A stretch of 64,000 bases of DNA from Pseudarthrobacter sulfonivorans (GTDB lineage Bacteria > Actinomycetota > Actinomycetes > Actinomycetales > Micrococcaceae). Below the pieces are notes generated by a model. That model did no database searches. It was not told where the DNA came from and saw only the letters and a program-made list of their open reading frames with translations. The DNA lies in contig NZ_JANFCZ010000005.1 of NCBI RefSeq assembly GCF_024391045.1, positions 113,931 to 177,930 of the forward strand, written 5' to 3'. Positions 25,737-33,561 of this stretch are shown here, in pieces. The position numbers were made by a program, and so were the translations under genes. Positions within the stretch are counted from its first letter, which is position 1. Each line of letters begins with the position of its first letter.

Positions 25737-26435
25737 TTGGCAAACATTCTGATGGTCGTCTCGGCCGCTGACTCATTGACCATGAAGGACGGCAGCGAAC
25801 ACCCCACCGGATACTGGGCGGAGGAACTGGTGGTGTCACACCAGATTCTGACCGGCGCTGGCAACACGGTCCACATCGCCACCCCCGCCGGCAGGAAGCC
25901 CACCGTGGACCAGGTAAGCCTGGCAGCGGAATCGGCAGGTGGCGAGGACCGGGCGCAGGGATTCAAGGACTACCTGGCCAGGATCGATGGCGAGCTTGCC
26001 CACCCGCTGGTCCTGGCCGACGTCGACATTGCCGCCTATGACGCCGTGGTGATGCCCGGCGGGCACGGTCCCATGAGCGACCTGTACAAGGACGCCGACC
26101 TTGGCCGCCTGCTTGTGGCCGCCGACAAGGACGGAAAGGTGATCGCACCGTTCTGCCACGGTCCCGCCGGGCTGCTGAGCGCAACGCTCGACGACGGGTC
26201 CTTCGCCTTCGCGGGCCGCCGCCTCACCGTCTTCACCAACGAAGAGGAACTGAACGGGGGAACCGGCGAGAACACCCCGTGGCTGGTGGAGGACGCGCTG
26301 AAGGAGAAGGGCGCCGTGGTTGAGAACGCGGCCGCGTGGAGTTCCCACGTGGTCCGCGACCGCAACCTCATCACCGGGCAGAACCCGCAGTCCAGCGAGG
26401 ACGTGGCCAAGGCAGTCCTCGCTGCGCTGTCGTGA
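25737..26435 (+). CDS. DJ-1/PfpI-family protein (type 1 glutamine amidotransferase-like)
   Basis: This flavodoxin-like alpha/beta protein has 232 residues. The nucleophile elbow cysteine is in APFCHGPAGLL, and VVMPGGHGPM precedes it, as in Hsp31-type glyoxalase III and related proteins. I choose TTG 25737 (MANILMVVSAADSL) because AGGAGA lies six bases upstream and the protein family begins there; an upstream ATG lies inside the preceding gene. The neighbour is an aldo/keto reductase, which supports a carbonyl-stress role by context. Glyoxalase activity is inferred. Confidence 0.85.
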   Translation: MANILMVVSAADSLTMKDGSEHPTGYWAEELVVSHQILTGAGNTVHIATPAGRKPTVDQVSLAAESAGGEDRAQGFKDYLARIDGELAHPLVLADVDIAAYDAVVMPGGHGPMSDLYKDADLGRLLVAADKDGKVIAPFCHGPAGLLSATLDDGSFAFAGRRLTVFTNEEELNGGTGENTPWLVEDALKEKGAVVENAAAWSSHVVRDRNLITGQNPQSSEDVAKAVLAALS

Positions 26436-26464
26436 CCAGTCAGCGCCGGCCGTGACGCACTAAA

Positions 26465-26495
26465 GAGGGGACCAGTTCGTTGAGCTGGTCCCCTC
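26465..26495. terminator. Bidirectional terminator hairpin
   Basis: GAGGGGACCAG (26465-26475) and CTGGTCCCCTC (26485-26495) form a perfect 11-bp stem with a 9-base loop between two convergent genes, the DJ-1 gene and the coiled-coil gene. Confidence 0.75.
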
Positions 26496-26533
26496 CCTGC
26501 GGCGCACGTCTCTGGGCGCCGGCCTCTCACCGA

Positions 26534-28867
26534 TTAGACGGCGCAGCCTCCGTTCGTGATGGTGGGATCGATGGCAGCGATCTGATTCTGGATGTCAGCC
26601 AGCTGCGCCTGAAGGCTGGACACCATCAGTTTCTGTGCCTCGACCGCGTCCTTGCTCGGCTTCTTCTGGTTCTGCAGGTCCCGGAGTTTCGTCTGGGCGG
26701 CAGTTAGCTGGCTGTCCACCGTGGTCAGCTGGCTCTGCAGGGCTGCGAGGCTTGCTTGCGCCGCGCTGATGTCGTTGTTGAGGCCATTGAGCTGGTCCAG
26801 CAACGGCTTGACCCGTCCCTGCAGGTCGAGGACGTTGGCTTCCGCGGCCGCAATCTGGCCGTTGAGCGCCGAGATCCGGGCTACCAAGTCGTCGCCCAGT
26901 TGGTTGAGCGAAGCGATCTCTCCTGTCTTATTGGCCACGGCAGTGTTGGCCGCATCCAGGGTGGCCTGCAGAGCCGGAAGCTGGGCCTGCAGCGCTGAAA
27001 TCTCGGCGTTCTTGCCGTCCACCGCGCTCTTGGCCGCCGCCAGCGCATCCTTTGCTTGGGCCAGGGTGCCATTCAAAGCGTCGAGGATTGCCCTCTGGTC
27101 TGTGATGGCCTGCTGGGCCTGCGCAACGTTTTCGGTGAGGGTGGGCAGGGCCGCTTCGAGGCCCGCCACCACCTGCTGCTGGGCCGTCACCGCGTCAGCA
27201 GCATCCCTCGCTGCCTGCTCCAGGGCCGGAAGTTGGCCCTGGAGCGTGGTGAGCTCCTCCTGTTTGGTGGTGACAGCCGCATTGGCCTGGTTCACGGCAT
27301 CCTGGAGTGCCGGCACCTGGGCCTTAAGGGTGGCAATGTCGTTCTGTTTTGCTGCCACCGCTGCATTGGCTGCATCCAGTGCTGCCTGCAGCGGCGCAGC
27401 GTTCTGCTGCAGGGTGCTGCTTTCCTGCTGTTTGGCCAGCAGCTGGGAGTTCAGGCCGTCCACCTGCTTCTGGAGGGTAGCCAGGTCGCCCTGAAGGCCG
27501 GAGATGGTGGCGCTCTTATCGGCGATCTGGCTGTTCACGCCATTCAACTGGGTTTGGAGGCCGTCGCGCTGGGCGATCAGGTCGCGCTTCGCTTTCGAGT
27601 TGCCGTTGATTGCATCGATTTGTTTGGTCAGGTCCGCGATCTGCGCAGTCAAGGTGTTCTTCTGCATTGTCAGCGCGGCGAGGTCCGTTTCGGCCTGCGT
27701 CAGCTGGGCCTGCTTGGCCGAAATCTGGCCGTTCGCTGTGGCGATCTGGTTCTGGAGGCTGGTGATGTCGGCATTCGCCGCAGAGATACTGGCGGTGTTG
27801 TCGCTGACCGCCTTTGCTGCTGCCGCGGCGGTGGCTTGGAGGGTCTGCAGGTCCGTCTGGGCCTTTGTGATCTCGGCGTTCTTGGCGTCGAGCGCCGCCT
27901 TTGCGGTGGCGGCCGCGGACTGCAGGGCCGTGAGGTCGGCCTGTGCGGCGGTGATTTGATCCTGCTTTGCGGTCACGGCCGTGTTGGCGGCCGTGACCGC
28001 GTCCTGCAGTGTGGCCAGTGTGGCTTTGGCAGAGTCCACCTTATCCTGCTGCGCCTGAAGCGCCTCAGAAGCGGTGGTACCCGCTGCCTCAAGCGTCTTC
28101 AGCTGAGTTTCGGCGTCAGTGACGGCCGTCTGCGCAGCCTTAACGGCATCTGCCGCCTGCTGGGCTTGCGCAGTCAGACCCGCCAGCTGGTCCTGGGCCT
28201 GCTGGATCTGGATTCCCTTGGCAGCGAGGTCGGAAGCAGCCTTGTCCGCCTCCTGCTGCAGCGTACCGAGCTCCGTCTTCGCGACCGCGATGGCCTGGCT
28301 GTTGGACACCAGTTCTGCGGCCAACTTGTCAGCCTGGTCCTTAAGGACTGCGGTGGCATCCTGGGCCGTGGTGAGTTCATCCTGCAGTGGCGCCAGCTGG
28401 CCAGCCACGCTTGCCTGCTGGCCCTGAAGGTCGGTGACGGCGGCCTTCGCGGCATCAATCCGCGAGTTTAGGATTGCCTGCTCGGCCGTCAGCTTGTCCT
28501 GCTCTGCCTGGGCAGCAGTCTCCTGGGCGGCCAGTTGGTTCTCCTGGGCAGTGAGGTCATCGAGTGCTTTTTGGGCTGCGGCCACGTCGCCGGTCAGCCC
28601 ATCAGCCTGGGCCTGGAGCTTTGCCCTGTCCGCCTGCAGCGCCGCGATGGCGGCAGCGTTCTTTTTGACTGCAGCCTTCATCAGGTTTTCCTGGACGAAG
28701 CCCCGGTGCGCCAACTGGTTGACCACGCCGTTGCATATACCGGTTGCCGAGCCTGGAGCGGCCGTGGCGGGCTGGACCAGGACCAGGCTGCTGGTCAGCA
28801 GACCCGGCAGGACAACCGCGGCTGCGAGGCGACGGGCTAGGACGGATTTGGACGCTGCAGTAACCAT
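26534..28867 (-). CDS. Secreted coiled-coil rod protein with 28-residue repeats
   Basis: This protein of 777 residues matches no enzyme family that I recognise. A Sec signal peptide (residues 1-37: RRLAAAVVLPGLL, then QPATAAP) precedes a short head with Cys45 (TGICNGVVNQLAHRG). Residues 145-763 are continuous heptads arranged as 22 units of 28 residues (one is 31), pattern xxLQ-x9-V-x6-I-x2-A-x3-L, very rich in Ala, Gln, Leu, Asp and Thr. The C-terminus TITNGGCAV carries the only other cysteine, Cys775. There is no LPXTG motif, lipobox or second membrane segment. Automated annotation may call it an SMC or chromosome-segregation protein because of the coils, but the signal peptide and missing ATPase heads argue against that. 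The ATG at 28867 has GGGGAG upstream. It stands alone. Confidence 0.8.
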   Translation of the reverse strand: MVTAASKSVLARRLAAAVVLPGLLTSSLVLVQPATAAPGSATGICNGVVNQLAHRGFVQENLMKAAVKKNAAAIAALQADRAKLQAQADGLTGDVAAAQKALDDLTAQENQLAAQETAAQAEQDKLTAEQAILNSRIDAAKAAVTDLQGQQASVAGQLAPLQDELTTAQDATAVLKDQADKLAAELVSNSQAIAVAKTELGTLQQEADKAASDLAAKGIQIQQAQDQLAGLTAQAQQAADAVKAAQTAVTDAETQLKTLEAAGTTASEALQAQQDKVDSAKATLATLQDAVTAANTAVTAKQDQITAAQADLTALQSAAATAKAALDAKNAEITKAQTDLQTLQATAAAAAKAVSDNTASISAANADITSLQNQIATANGQISAKQAQLTQAETDLAALTMQKNTLTAQIADLTKQIDAINGNSKAKRDLIAQRDGLQTQLNGVNSQIADKSATISGLQGDLATLQKQVDGLNSQLLAKQQESSTLQQNAAPLQAALDAANAAVAAKQNDIATLKAQVPALQDAVNQANAAVTTKQEELTTLQGQLPALEQAARDAADAVTAQQQVVAGLEAALPTLTENVAQAQQAITDQRAILDALNGTLAQAKDALAAAKSAVDGKNAEISALQAQLPALQATLDAANTAVANKTGEIASLNQLGDDLVARISALNGQIAAAEANVLDLQGRVKPLLDQLNGLNNDISAAQASLAALQSQLTTVDSQLTAAQTKLRDLQNQKKPSKDAVEAQKLMVSSLQAQLADIQNQIAAIDPTITNGGCAV
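26579..28435 (-). repeat. 84-bp (28-codon) protein repeat array
   Basis: Residues 145-452 hold eleven units of exactly 28 residues (starting TDLQ, AVLK, GTLQ, AGLT, KTLE, ATLQ, TALQ, QTLQ, TSLQ, AALT, KAKR). One unit of 31 follows (ATISGLQ), then ten more units of 28 (STLQ, ATLK, TTLQ, AGLE, DALN, SALQ, ASLN, LDLQ, AALQ, KPSK). The half-unit of 14 residues at the end brings the total to 777. The units are diverged in sequence, but the length is strictly kept. Confidence 0.85.
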
Positions 28868-29199
28868 AAAAGAAACTCCCCATTGAGACCGGAGACCGGT
28901 GGCGCGGCCCCCTGGCCGCTCATTACCCCACCGTAAAGGGCTTGCCGAACGTGCACACGCGTAGTCACCACCCGTCTTTTTTCGGTCAGTACTCACATTC
29001 GCAGCCGCCACCCAGTGAACTACTTGGTTTGTGACGGCCCCTGACGCCCGGTTAAGGGCCATTACCCCTCGTATCGCACCGTTTCGGCGGGCTTTGATCC
29101 CGCAATGCCCCTCCCGGATAGTTACTGCAACGCCGCGGATTTCCGCCGCATCATCACCAACTTTTAGCCGCATCGTCACCAACTTTCAAAGGGGCACCC
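28868..29199. other. Divergent intergenic region, coiled-coil gene / binding protein
   Basis: These 332 bases separate two divergent genes and must hold both promoters. I see no convincing gene. The only clear structure is the 22-bp tandem duplication at 29145-29188. A T-rich patch near 28976 (GTCTTTTTTCGG) is present without a clear hairpin. Confidence 0.6.
29145..29188 (+). repeat. 22-bp direct repeat upstream of the binding-protein gene
   Basis: GCCGCATCATCACCAACTTT at 29145 is repeated 22 bases later with one change (GCCGCATCGTCACC at 29167). The copies end 11 bases before the start codon, next to the ribosome site AAAGGGG. They could be a regulator-binding pair or a simple duplication. 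Confidence 0.55.
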
Positions 29200-30195
29200 A
29201 TGATCAGGTTCAAGACCAAACAGGCTGCCGGGGCAGCTCTCGCGCTGACGTCGCTGCTGGCGCTGGCCGCCTGCTCGGACCCGGGCGCGACGGCGGCGGC
29301 AGCACCGTCGTCGGCTGCCGTTGCCGCGGACGGCGGCACCGCGGGCGGGAAGACCTTCAACCTGGCTCCGGATCAGAACCGCGTCAAGGTGGCTGTCGAT
29401 GCCCAGGCCGCCGCCCTGGTGCCGGAGGCCATCAAGGCGGACGGCAAACTCACCGTGGTCACCACCGGCGGCTCCGCCCCGCTGACGCTGTTCGCCACGG
29501 ACAACAAAACGCTCATCGGCAGCGAAGTGGACATCGCCTACGCGGTGGGCGCGGCCCTGGGCCTGGACGTCGAGGTACTCCCCGTGGCCTGGGCCGACTG
29601 GCCGCTTGGCGTCGAATCCGGAAAGTACGAGGCAGTCCTGTCCAACGTCACCGTCACCGAGGCGCGGAAGGAGAAATTCGACTTCGCAACGTACCGCAAC
29701 GACCTCCTGGGCTTCTACGCCAAGTCCGACTCCGCCATCGGCACCATCAAGGAAGCCAGGGACGTCGCGGGCAAGCGCATCATCGTCGGCTCCGGCACCA
29801 ACCAGGAAGCCATCCTGGTGAAGTGGGACGAAGAGAACAGGGCGAAGGGCCTCGAGCCGGTCGCCTTCCAGTATTACGACGACGATTCCGCCTCCACGCT
29901 GGCGCTCCAGTCCGGCCGTGCGGACCTGACGTTCGGCCCGAATGCGTCGGCTGCCTACAAGGCCGCCAAGGATGGCAAGACCAAGGAAGTGGGCACGCTG
30001 AACGGCGGCTGGCCGCTGACGGCCGAGATCGCCTTCACCACCCGGAAGGGCAACGGCCTGGCCGTCGCAGCCCAGGCCGCCCTGAACCGGCTCATTGAGG
30101 ACGGCACCTACACCGGGATCCTGGACCGCTGGGGCCTGACGTCCGAGGCCGTGGCCAAGTCCGAATTGAACCCGGCAGGCCTGCCCAAGACGTAG
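29200..30195 (+). CDS. Amino-acid-type ABC transporter substrate-binding lipoprotein
   Basis: This extracellular binding protein of 331 residues belongs to the family-3 (amino acid) class. The Sec lipoprotein signal ends at LAAC (Cys25). A type-II binding fold follows (GSEVDIAYAVGAALGL, VGSGTNQEAILVKW, TLNGGWPLTAEIAF). It is clearly paralogous to the binding protein at 35482-36501: both have GSGTNQE, FDFATYR and a final DRWGL motif. It has no permease of its own beside it, so it may use the importer at 36512-38445, in the way Bacillus YtmJ and YtmK share one transporter. AAAGGGG precedes the start. It ends in a strong terminator. Confidence 0.88.
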   Translation: MIRFKTKQAAGAALALTSLLALAACSDPGATAAAAPSSAAVAADGGTAGGKTFNLAPDQNRVKVAVDAQAAALVPEAIKADGKLTVVTTGGSAPLTLFATDNKTLIGSEVDIAYAVGAALGLDVEVLPVAWADWPLGVESGKYEAVLSNVTVTEARKEKFDFATYRNDLLGFYAKSDSAIGTIKEARDVAGKRIIVGSGTNQEAILVKWDEENRAKGLEPVAFQYYDDDSASTLALQSGRADLTFGPNASAAYKAAKDGKTKEVGTLNGGWPLTAEIAFTTRKGNGLAVAAQAALNRLIEDGTYTGILDRWGLTSEAVAKSELNPAGLPKT

Positions 30196-30213
30196 GGCAC
30201 CTGCCGACGACGG

Positions 30214-30254
30214 ATCCCCGCCGGAACTGCTGACATGCAGCGTCCGGCGGGGAT
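30214..30254 (+). terminator. Rho-independent terminator
   Basis: ATCCCCGCCGGA (30214-30225) and TCCGGCGGGGAT (30243-30254) form a perfect 12-bp stem with a 17-base loop, followed by TCTTTG. It is placed between the convergent binding-protein and MarR genes. Confidence 0.7.
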
Positions 30255-30267
30255 TCTTTGTGCCGGG

Positions 30268-30708
30268 CTACCTGTCCGCAGTGCGCAGGCGGAGAACGAC
30301 GTCGCCGAGGGCATCAAGAGAGGCATAGAGAGCTTCCCGATGTTCGGGTGAGAGCTGCTCGAGCGCTTCCTGCAGCGACCCGGTCACCGCCGCGTCAATG
30401 CTGCTCTTGTTCCGGCGCGCTTCATCCGTCAGGGACAGCAACGACTTTCGCTTGTCGTCCGGATCCGTAACCCTTTCCACCAGTCCCCGGGTACCGAGTT
30501 CACGAACGGCTGCGGAAACGTTCGACGGCTTAATGTCCAGCGCTGCCCCCACCTCGGTGACGCCGGACCGCTCATGATCCTCCAAATAACCGAGGATGAC
30601 CCGCTCGGTGGCAGGCAAGGGTTCGAATCCTGCCCGCATCGGTCCTTTGCGCTGCACCCACCACGCCAACTCCAGGAGCGCCTTTGCCGCCTCATGCACT
30701 TTTTCCAT
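30268..30708 (-). CDS. MarR-family transcriptional regulator
   Basis: This is a small dimeric winged-helix regulator of 146 residues. The recognition helix region is EVGAALDIKPSNVSAAVRELGTRG and the wing is VTDPDDKRKSLLSLT, both typical of MarR. It is divergent from a Bcr/CflA efflux gene 77 bases away, with a long palindrome between the two starts. It most likely represses both genes and is released by a small ligand exported by the pump. The start is ATG 30708. Confidence 0.9.
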   Translation of the reverse strand: MEKVHEAAKALLELAWWVQRKGPMRAGFEPLPATERVILGYLEDHERSGVTEVGAALDIKPSNVSAAVRELGTRGLVERVTDPDDKRKSLLSLTDEARRNKSSIDAAVTGSLQEALEQLSPEHREALYASLDALGDVVLRLRTADR

Positions 30709-30719
30709 TCTACAATTTT

Positions 30720-30749
30720 GTTATGCGGACATACATATGTCAACATAAC
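30720..30749. promoter_or_regulatory. 30-bp nested palindrome, probable MarR operator
   Basis: Inner half-sites GACATA/TATGTC flank a central CA, and outer half-sites GTTATG/CATAAC lie two bases further out on each side. Only those two-base spacers break the symmetry. It lies directly upstream of the MarR start and 35 bases before the MFS start. Confidence 0.7.
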
Positions 30750-30784
30750 GAAGTCGCCGAAATGAAAGTGAACCGATCCATCAC

Positions 30785-32026
30785 ATGACCACGACCTCAA
30801 AAGCATCAGCCGCCCTGATGACCATGCTGGCACTGCTCAGCGCTCTGGGACCCTTTGCCATCGACATGTACTTGCCCGCCTTCCCGCAAATGATGCTGGA
30901 CCTGAACACCACCGCAGCCTCCATCCAACTGACGCTGACCACCTTTATGCTCGGCATGGCCGTCGGCCAGCTGGTCATCGGCCCGTTGTCGGACCAGTTC
31001 GGACGGCGCAAGCCGCTGCTGATCGGCACCTTCGTCTGCCTGGCGGCCAGTGTGCTCTGCGCCCTGGCACCCAACATTGAGACCCTGATCGGGATGCGCT
31101 TCCTCCAAGGGTTCGCCGGCGCTGCCGGCGTGGTCCTGGCCCGTGCCATCGTTTCCGACTCGGCCCGCGGCGTGCACGCCGCAAAGCAGTTCGGCGTCCT
31201 CATGGCCGTCGGCGGCATCGCACCCGTCCTCTCGCCACTGGCCGGCGGCGGCGTTATGGGCTTCGCCGGCTGGCGCGGTGTGTTCTGGGCACTGGCGGTC
31301 CTGAACCTGCTGATGGTGGTCGGTTCCCTCATCATTGTGAAGGAAAGCCTGCCGCGCGAAGGCCGCAGCAAGGGAGGCGTGAAGGAGCTGTTTGCCAGCA
31401 CCGGCCGCGTGCTGGGCAACCGGCGCTACCTTGGTTTCACGTTCGCTTTCGCGTTCTCCATGGCGGCCATGTTCGGCTACATCTCGGCCTCGCCCTTTGT
31501 CTACCAAAACATCCTGGGGCTGGACCCCACCGCGTTCTCGCTGCTCTTCGCACTGAACGCACTGGGCATCACCATTACCAGCATCGTGGGGGTCAAACTG
31601 GTTGGCACCCTCAGCCCGCTCCGCATGACGTACATCGGCGTTTCGGGACTGGTGGTCTTCAGCGCCGGCCTGCTGGCAGTGGTCACGGCCGGGAACACGC
31701 CGTTGTTTCCGACGCTCGTGCTGGTCTTCCTGGCGATCTCCTCGCTGGGCTTCATCTTCGGCAATGCCGCGGCCTTGGCGACGGACCAGGTCAAGAAGTA
31801 CGCGGGCACCGGATCCGCGGTCATGGGCGCGCTCCAGTTCACCCTCGCCGCCATCGCGTCACCGCTGGTGGGTCTCGCGGGAGAAGGCAGCGCCGGGCCC
31901 ATGGCGATCGTGATGCTCGTCGCGGGCAGCATTGCCCTCCTGAGCCTGGTCACCCTCACGCGCGGTGGTGCCGCCCTGCCGGCCGTCGCGCCGGCGGAGC
32001 TGCAGTTGGAAACCGCAGCCCACTGA
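30785..32026 (+). CDS. MFS multidrug efflux transporter, Bcr/CflA family
   Basis: This proton-coupled exporter has 413 residues and 12 predicted helices. LGPFAIDMYLPAFPQM in helix 1, GPLSDQFGRRKPLL (motif A) and RFLQGFAGAAGVVLARAIV (motif B) identify the DHA1 Bcr/CflA group. These pumps export drugs, and some export sulfur compounds such as cysteine-pathway intermediates. It is divergent from and probably controlled by the MarR gene. It is followed by a terminator at 32057. Confidence 0.9.
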   Translation: MTTTSKASAALMTMLALLSALGPFAIDMYLPAFPQMMLDLNTTAASIQLTLTTFMLGMAVGQLVIGPLSDQFGRRKPLLIGTFVCLAASVLCALAPNIETLIGMRFLQGFAGAAGVVLARAIVSDSARGVHAAKQFGVLMAVGGIAPVLSPLAGGGVMGFAGWRGVFWALAVLNLLMVVGSLIIVKESLPREGRSKGGVKELFASTGRVLGNRRYLGFTFAFAFSMAAMFGYISASPFVYQNILGLDPTAFSLLFALNALGITITSIVGVKLVGTLSPLRMTYIGVSGLVVFSAGLLAVVTAGNTPLFPTLVLVFLAISSLGFIFGNAAALATDQVKKYAGTGSAVMGALQFTLAAIASPLVGLAGEGSAGPMAIVMLVAGSIALLSLVTLTRGGAALPAVAPAELQLETAAH

Positions 32027-32056
32027 GCGGCCGCTGCGCTAAATTGCCTGTTCCCA

Positions 32057-32081
32057 CACCGTCAGCTGCAGCCTGACGGTG
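32057..32081 (+). terminator. Hairpin after the Bcr/CflA gene
   Basis: CACCGTCAG (32057-32065) and CTGACGGTG (32073-32081) form a perfect 9-bp stem with a 7-base loop in the gap between two convergent genes. There is no T-run. Confidence 0.5.
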
Positions 32082-32172
32082 CCGCAGGCAGCAGCACCCT
32101 CAGGGGAAGGTTCGACGGCGGCGCTCTCCTCGCCGCCGTCGTCGTCCCTTCCGCTGGCGCCCGGACCGCGCA

Positions 32173-33561
32173 TCAGGCGCGCACCGTCTCCGCCGTCTGG
32201 TCCGCGGTGCGGACCGGCGTTTCGAGGCCGAGGTTCTCGCGCAGCGTGGTGCCGGCATATTCAGTGGGGTAGACGCCCCGAGCCTGGAGTTCCGGCACCA
32301 GGTGGTTCACGATGTCGTCCAGGCCGGTGGGGATCAGCCAGGGCGAGATGTTGAAACCGTCCACGGCGCCAACCCGGGCGTAGTCCGCGAGTTGGTCCGC
32401 CACGGCCGAGTATGACCCCGTGAAGGTGGAATCGATGCGGGCGGTCTTGGACGTGACGAACTGCCGGATGGAGAGGCCCTTGTCCTTGGCCTCGGCCCGC
32501 CACTGGTCGGTGAGCTGCCGGGCTTTGGCTCCATGGAAGCCGCTGCCGCGGGTCTCGGAAGTCTCCTCGACCACGGGGTCGATCTCGGGCAGTGGGCCGT
32601 CCGGATCGTACTCGGAGAGCTCGCGGCCCCAGAACTGTTCCAGGTAGGCCACGGCCTGCTGTGGGCCGATCTGCAGGCTCCGCACCCACTCCTTCTTGGC
32701 CGCCGCTTCCTTCGCCGTGGAGGCGAGGATGAATTCGCTGGCCGGCATGATCTGCACCGCGTTGGCGCCCCTGCCTGCGGCCACGGAGCGCGCCACGAGA
32801 TCCTTGCGGAACTCCACGGCCGCCTCGAACTTGGGGTGGGCCGAGAAGATCACGTCAGCCTGGCGTGCTGCGAAGTCCCGGCCCTCCGGGGAGTCGCCGG
32901 CCTGGAAGAGCACCGGCCGGTACTGGGCGCTGCGCGGCAGCCGCGGGGTCACGTCCACCGTGTAGTGCTGGCCTTCGTGCAGCACCCGGCGGGCGGGGCC
33001 GTCCGGGGTTTCCCAGGAATCCCAGATGCGCTTGGCCGTCTCCACGAATGCCTCGGCGTGCTTGTACCGGTCCGCGTGGTCCAGGTAGGCGCCGCGGCGG
33101 AAGTTGGCGCCGGTCCAGGCGTTGTCCGTGGTCACGATGTTCCACGCGGCACGGCCGCCGGAGATCAGGTCAAGCGAGGCCAGCCGGTGCGCCAGGTCCG
33201 CGGGGTCGTTGTAAGTAGTGTTCTGGGTAGCCACGAGGCCGATGTTCTTCGTGACCGAAGCCAGGGCCGCCAGCATGGTCTGCGCGTCCGGCCGGCCCAC
33301 CACGTCCAGCGCATGCGGCCGCCCCAGGTGCTCGCGCAGGCGCAGCCCCTCGCCTAAGAAGAAGGCCGCGAACAACCCGCGCTCTGCGGTTTGGGCGATG
33401 CGGCGGAAGGACTCGAAGTCGGTCTGCGAGCCGGATTCCTCGGCCTTCCAGATGGTGCCGGAGTTCACGCCCTGGAAGAAGATGCCGAACTGGATCTGCC
33501 CTGAAGGCGTGAACCCATCCGGCGTGAAGGCGTCGGATTTAGCACGGTTATGCTGTGTCAT
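32173..33561 (-). CDS. NtaA/SnaA/DszA-family FMN-dependent monooxygenase
   Basis: This luciferase-fold monooxygenase of 462 residues uses FMNH2 supplied by a separate reductase. The family signatures are FEAFRRIA-like FESFRRIAQTAERG, LAHRLASLDLISGGRAAWNIVT and VLFQAGDSPEGRDFAARQADVIF. Relatives oxidise nitrilotriacetate, dibenzothiophene sulfone, dimethylsulfide or N-acetyl-S-alkylcysteines (Bacillus YtnJ/CmoJ). It is the last gene of a six-gene operon read from 38445 downward, with its start overlapping the preceding stop (ATGA at 33558-33561). The amino-acid-type importer in the same operon favours an S-substituted amino acid derivative as substrate. No flavin reductase gene is adjacent. 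Confidence 0.88.
   Translation of the reverse strand: MTQHNRAKSDAFTPDGFTPSGQIQFGIFFQGVNSGTIWKAEESGSQTDFESFRRIAQTAERGLFAAFFLGEGLRLREHLGRPHALDVVGRPDAQTMLAALASVTKNIGLVATQNTTYNDPADLAHRLASLDLISGGRAAWNIVTTDNAWTGANFRRGAYLDHADRYKHAEAFVETAKRIWDSWETPDGPARRVLHEGQHYTVDVTPRLPRSAQYRPVLFQAGDSPEGRDFAARQADVIFSAHPKFEAAVEFRKDLVARSVAAGRGANAVQIMPASEFILASTAKEAAAKKEWVRSLQIGPQQAVAYLEQFWGRELSEYDPDGPLPEIDPVVEETSETRGSGFHGAKARQLTDQWRAEAKDKGLSIRQFVTSKTARIDSTFTGSYSAVADQLADYARVGAVDGFNISPWLIPTGLDDIVNHLVPELQARGVYPTEYAGTTLRENLGLETPVRTADQTAETVRA

Noticed and set aside
26534..28867. Interpretation of the coiled-coil protein as an SMC or chromosome-segregation ATPase
   Set aside because: There are no Walker or signature motifs and a clear signal peptide is present.
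29200..30195. Binding protein assigned to the MarR/MFS pair as one operon
   Set aside because: The MarR gene is convergent with it and a strong terminator lies between, so it is a separate unit.
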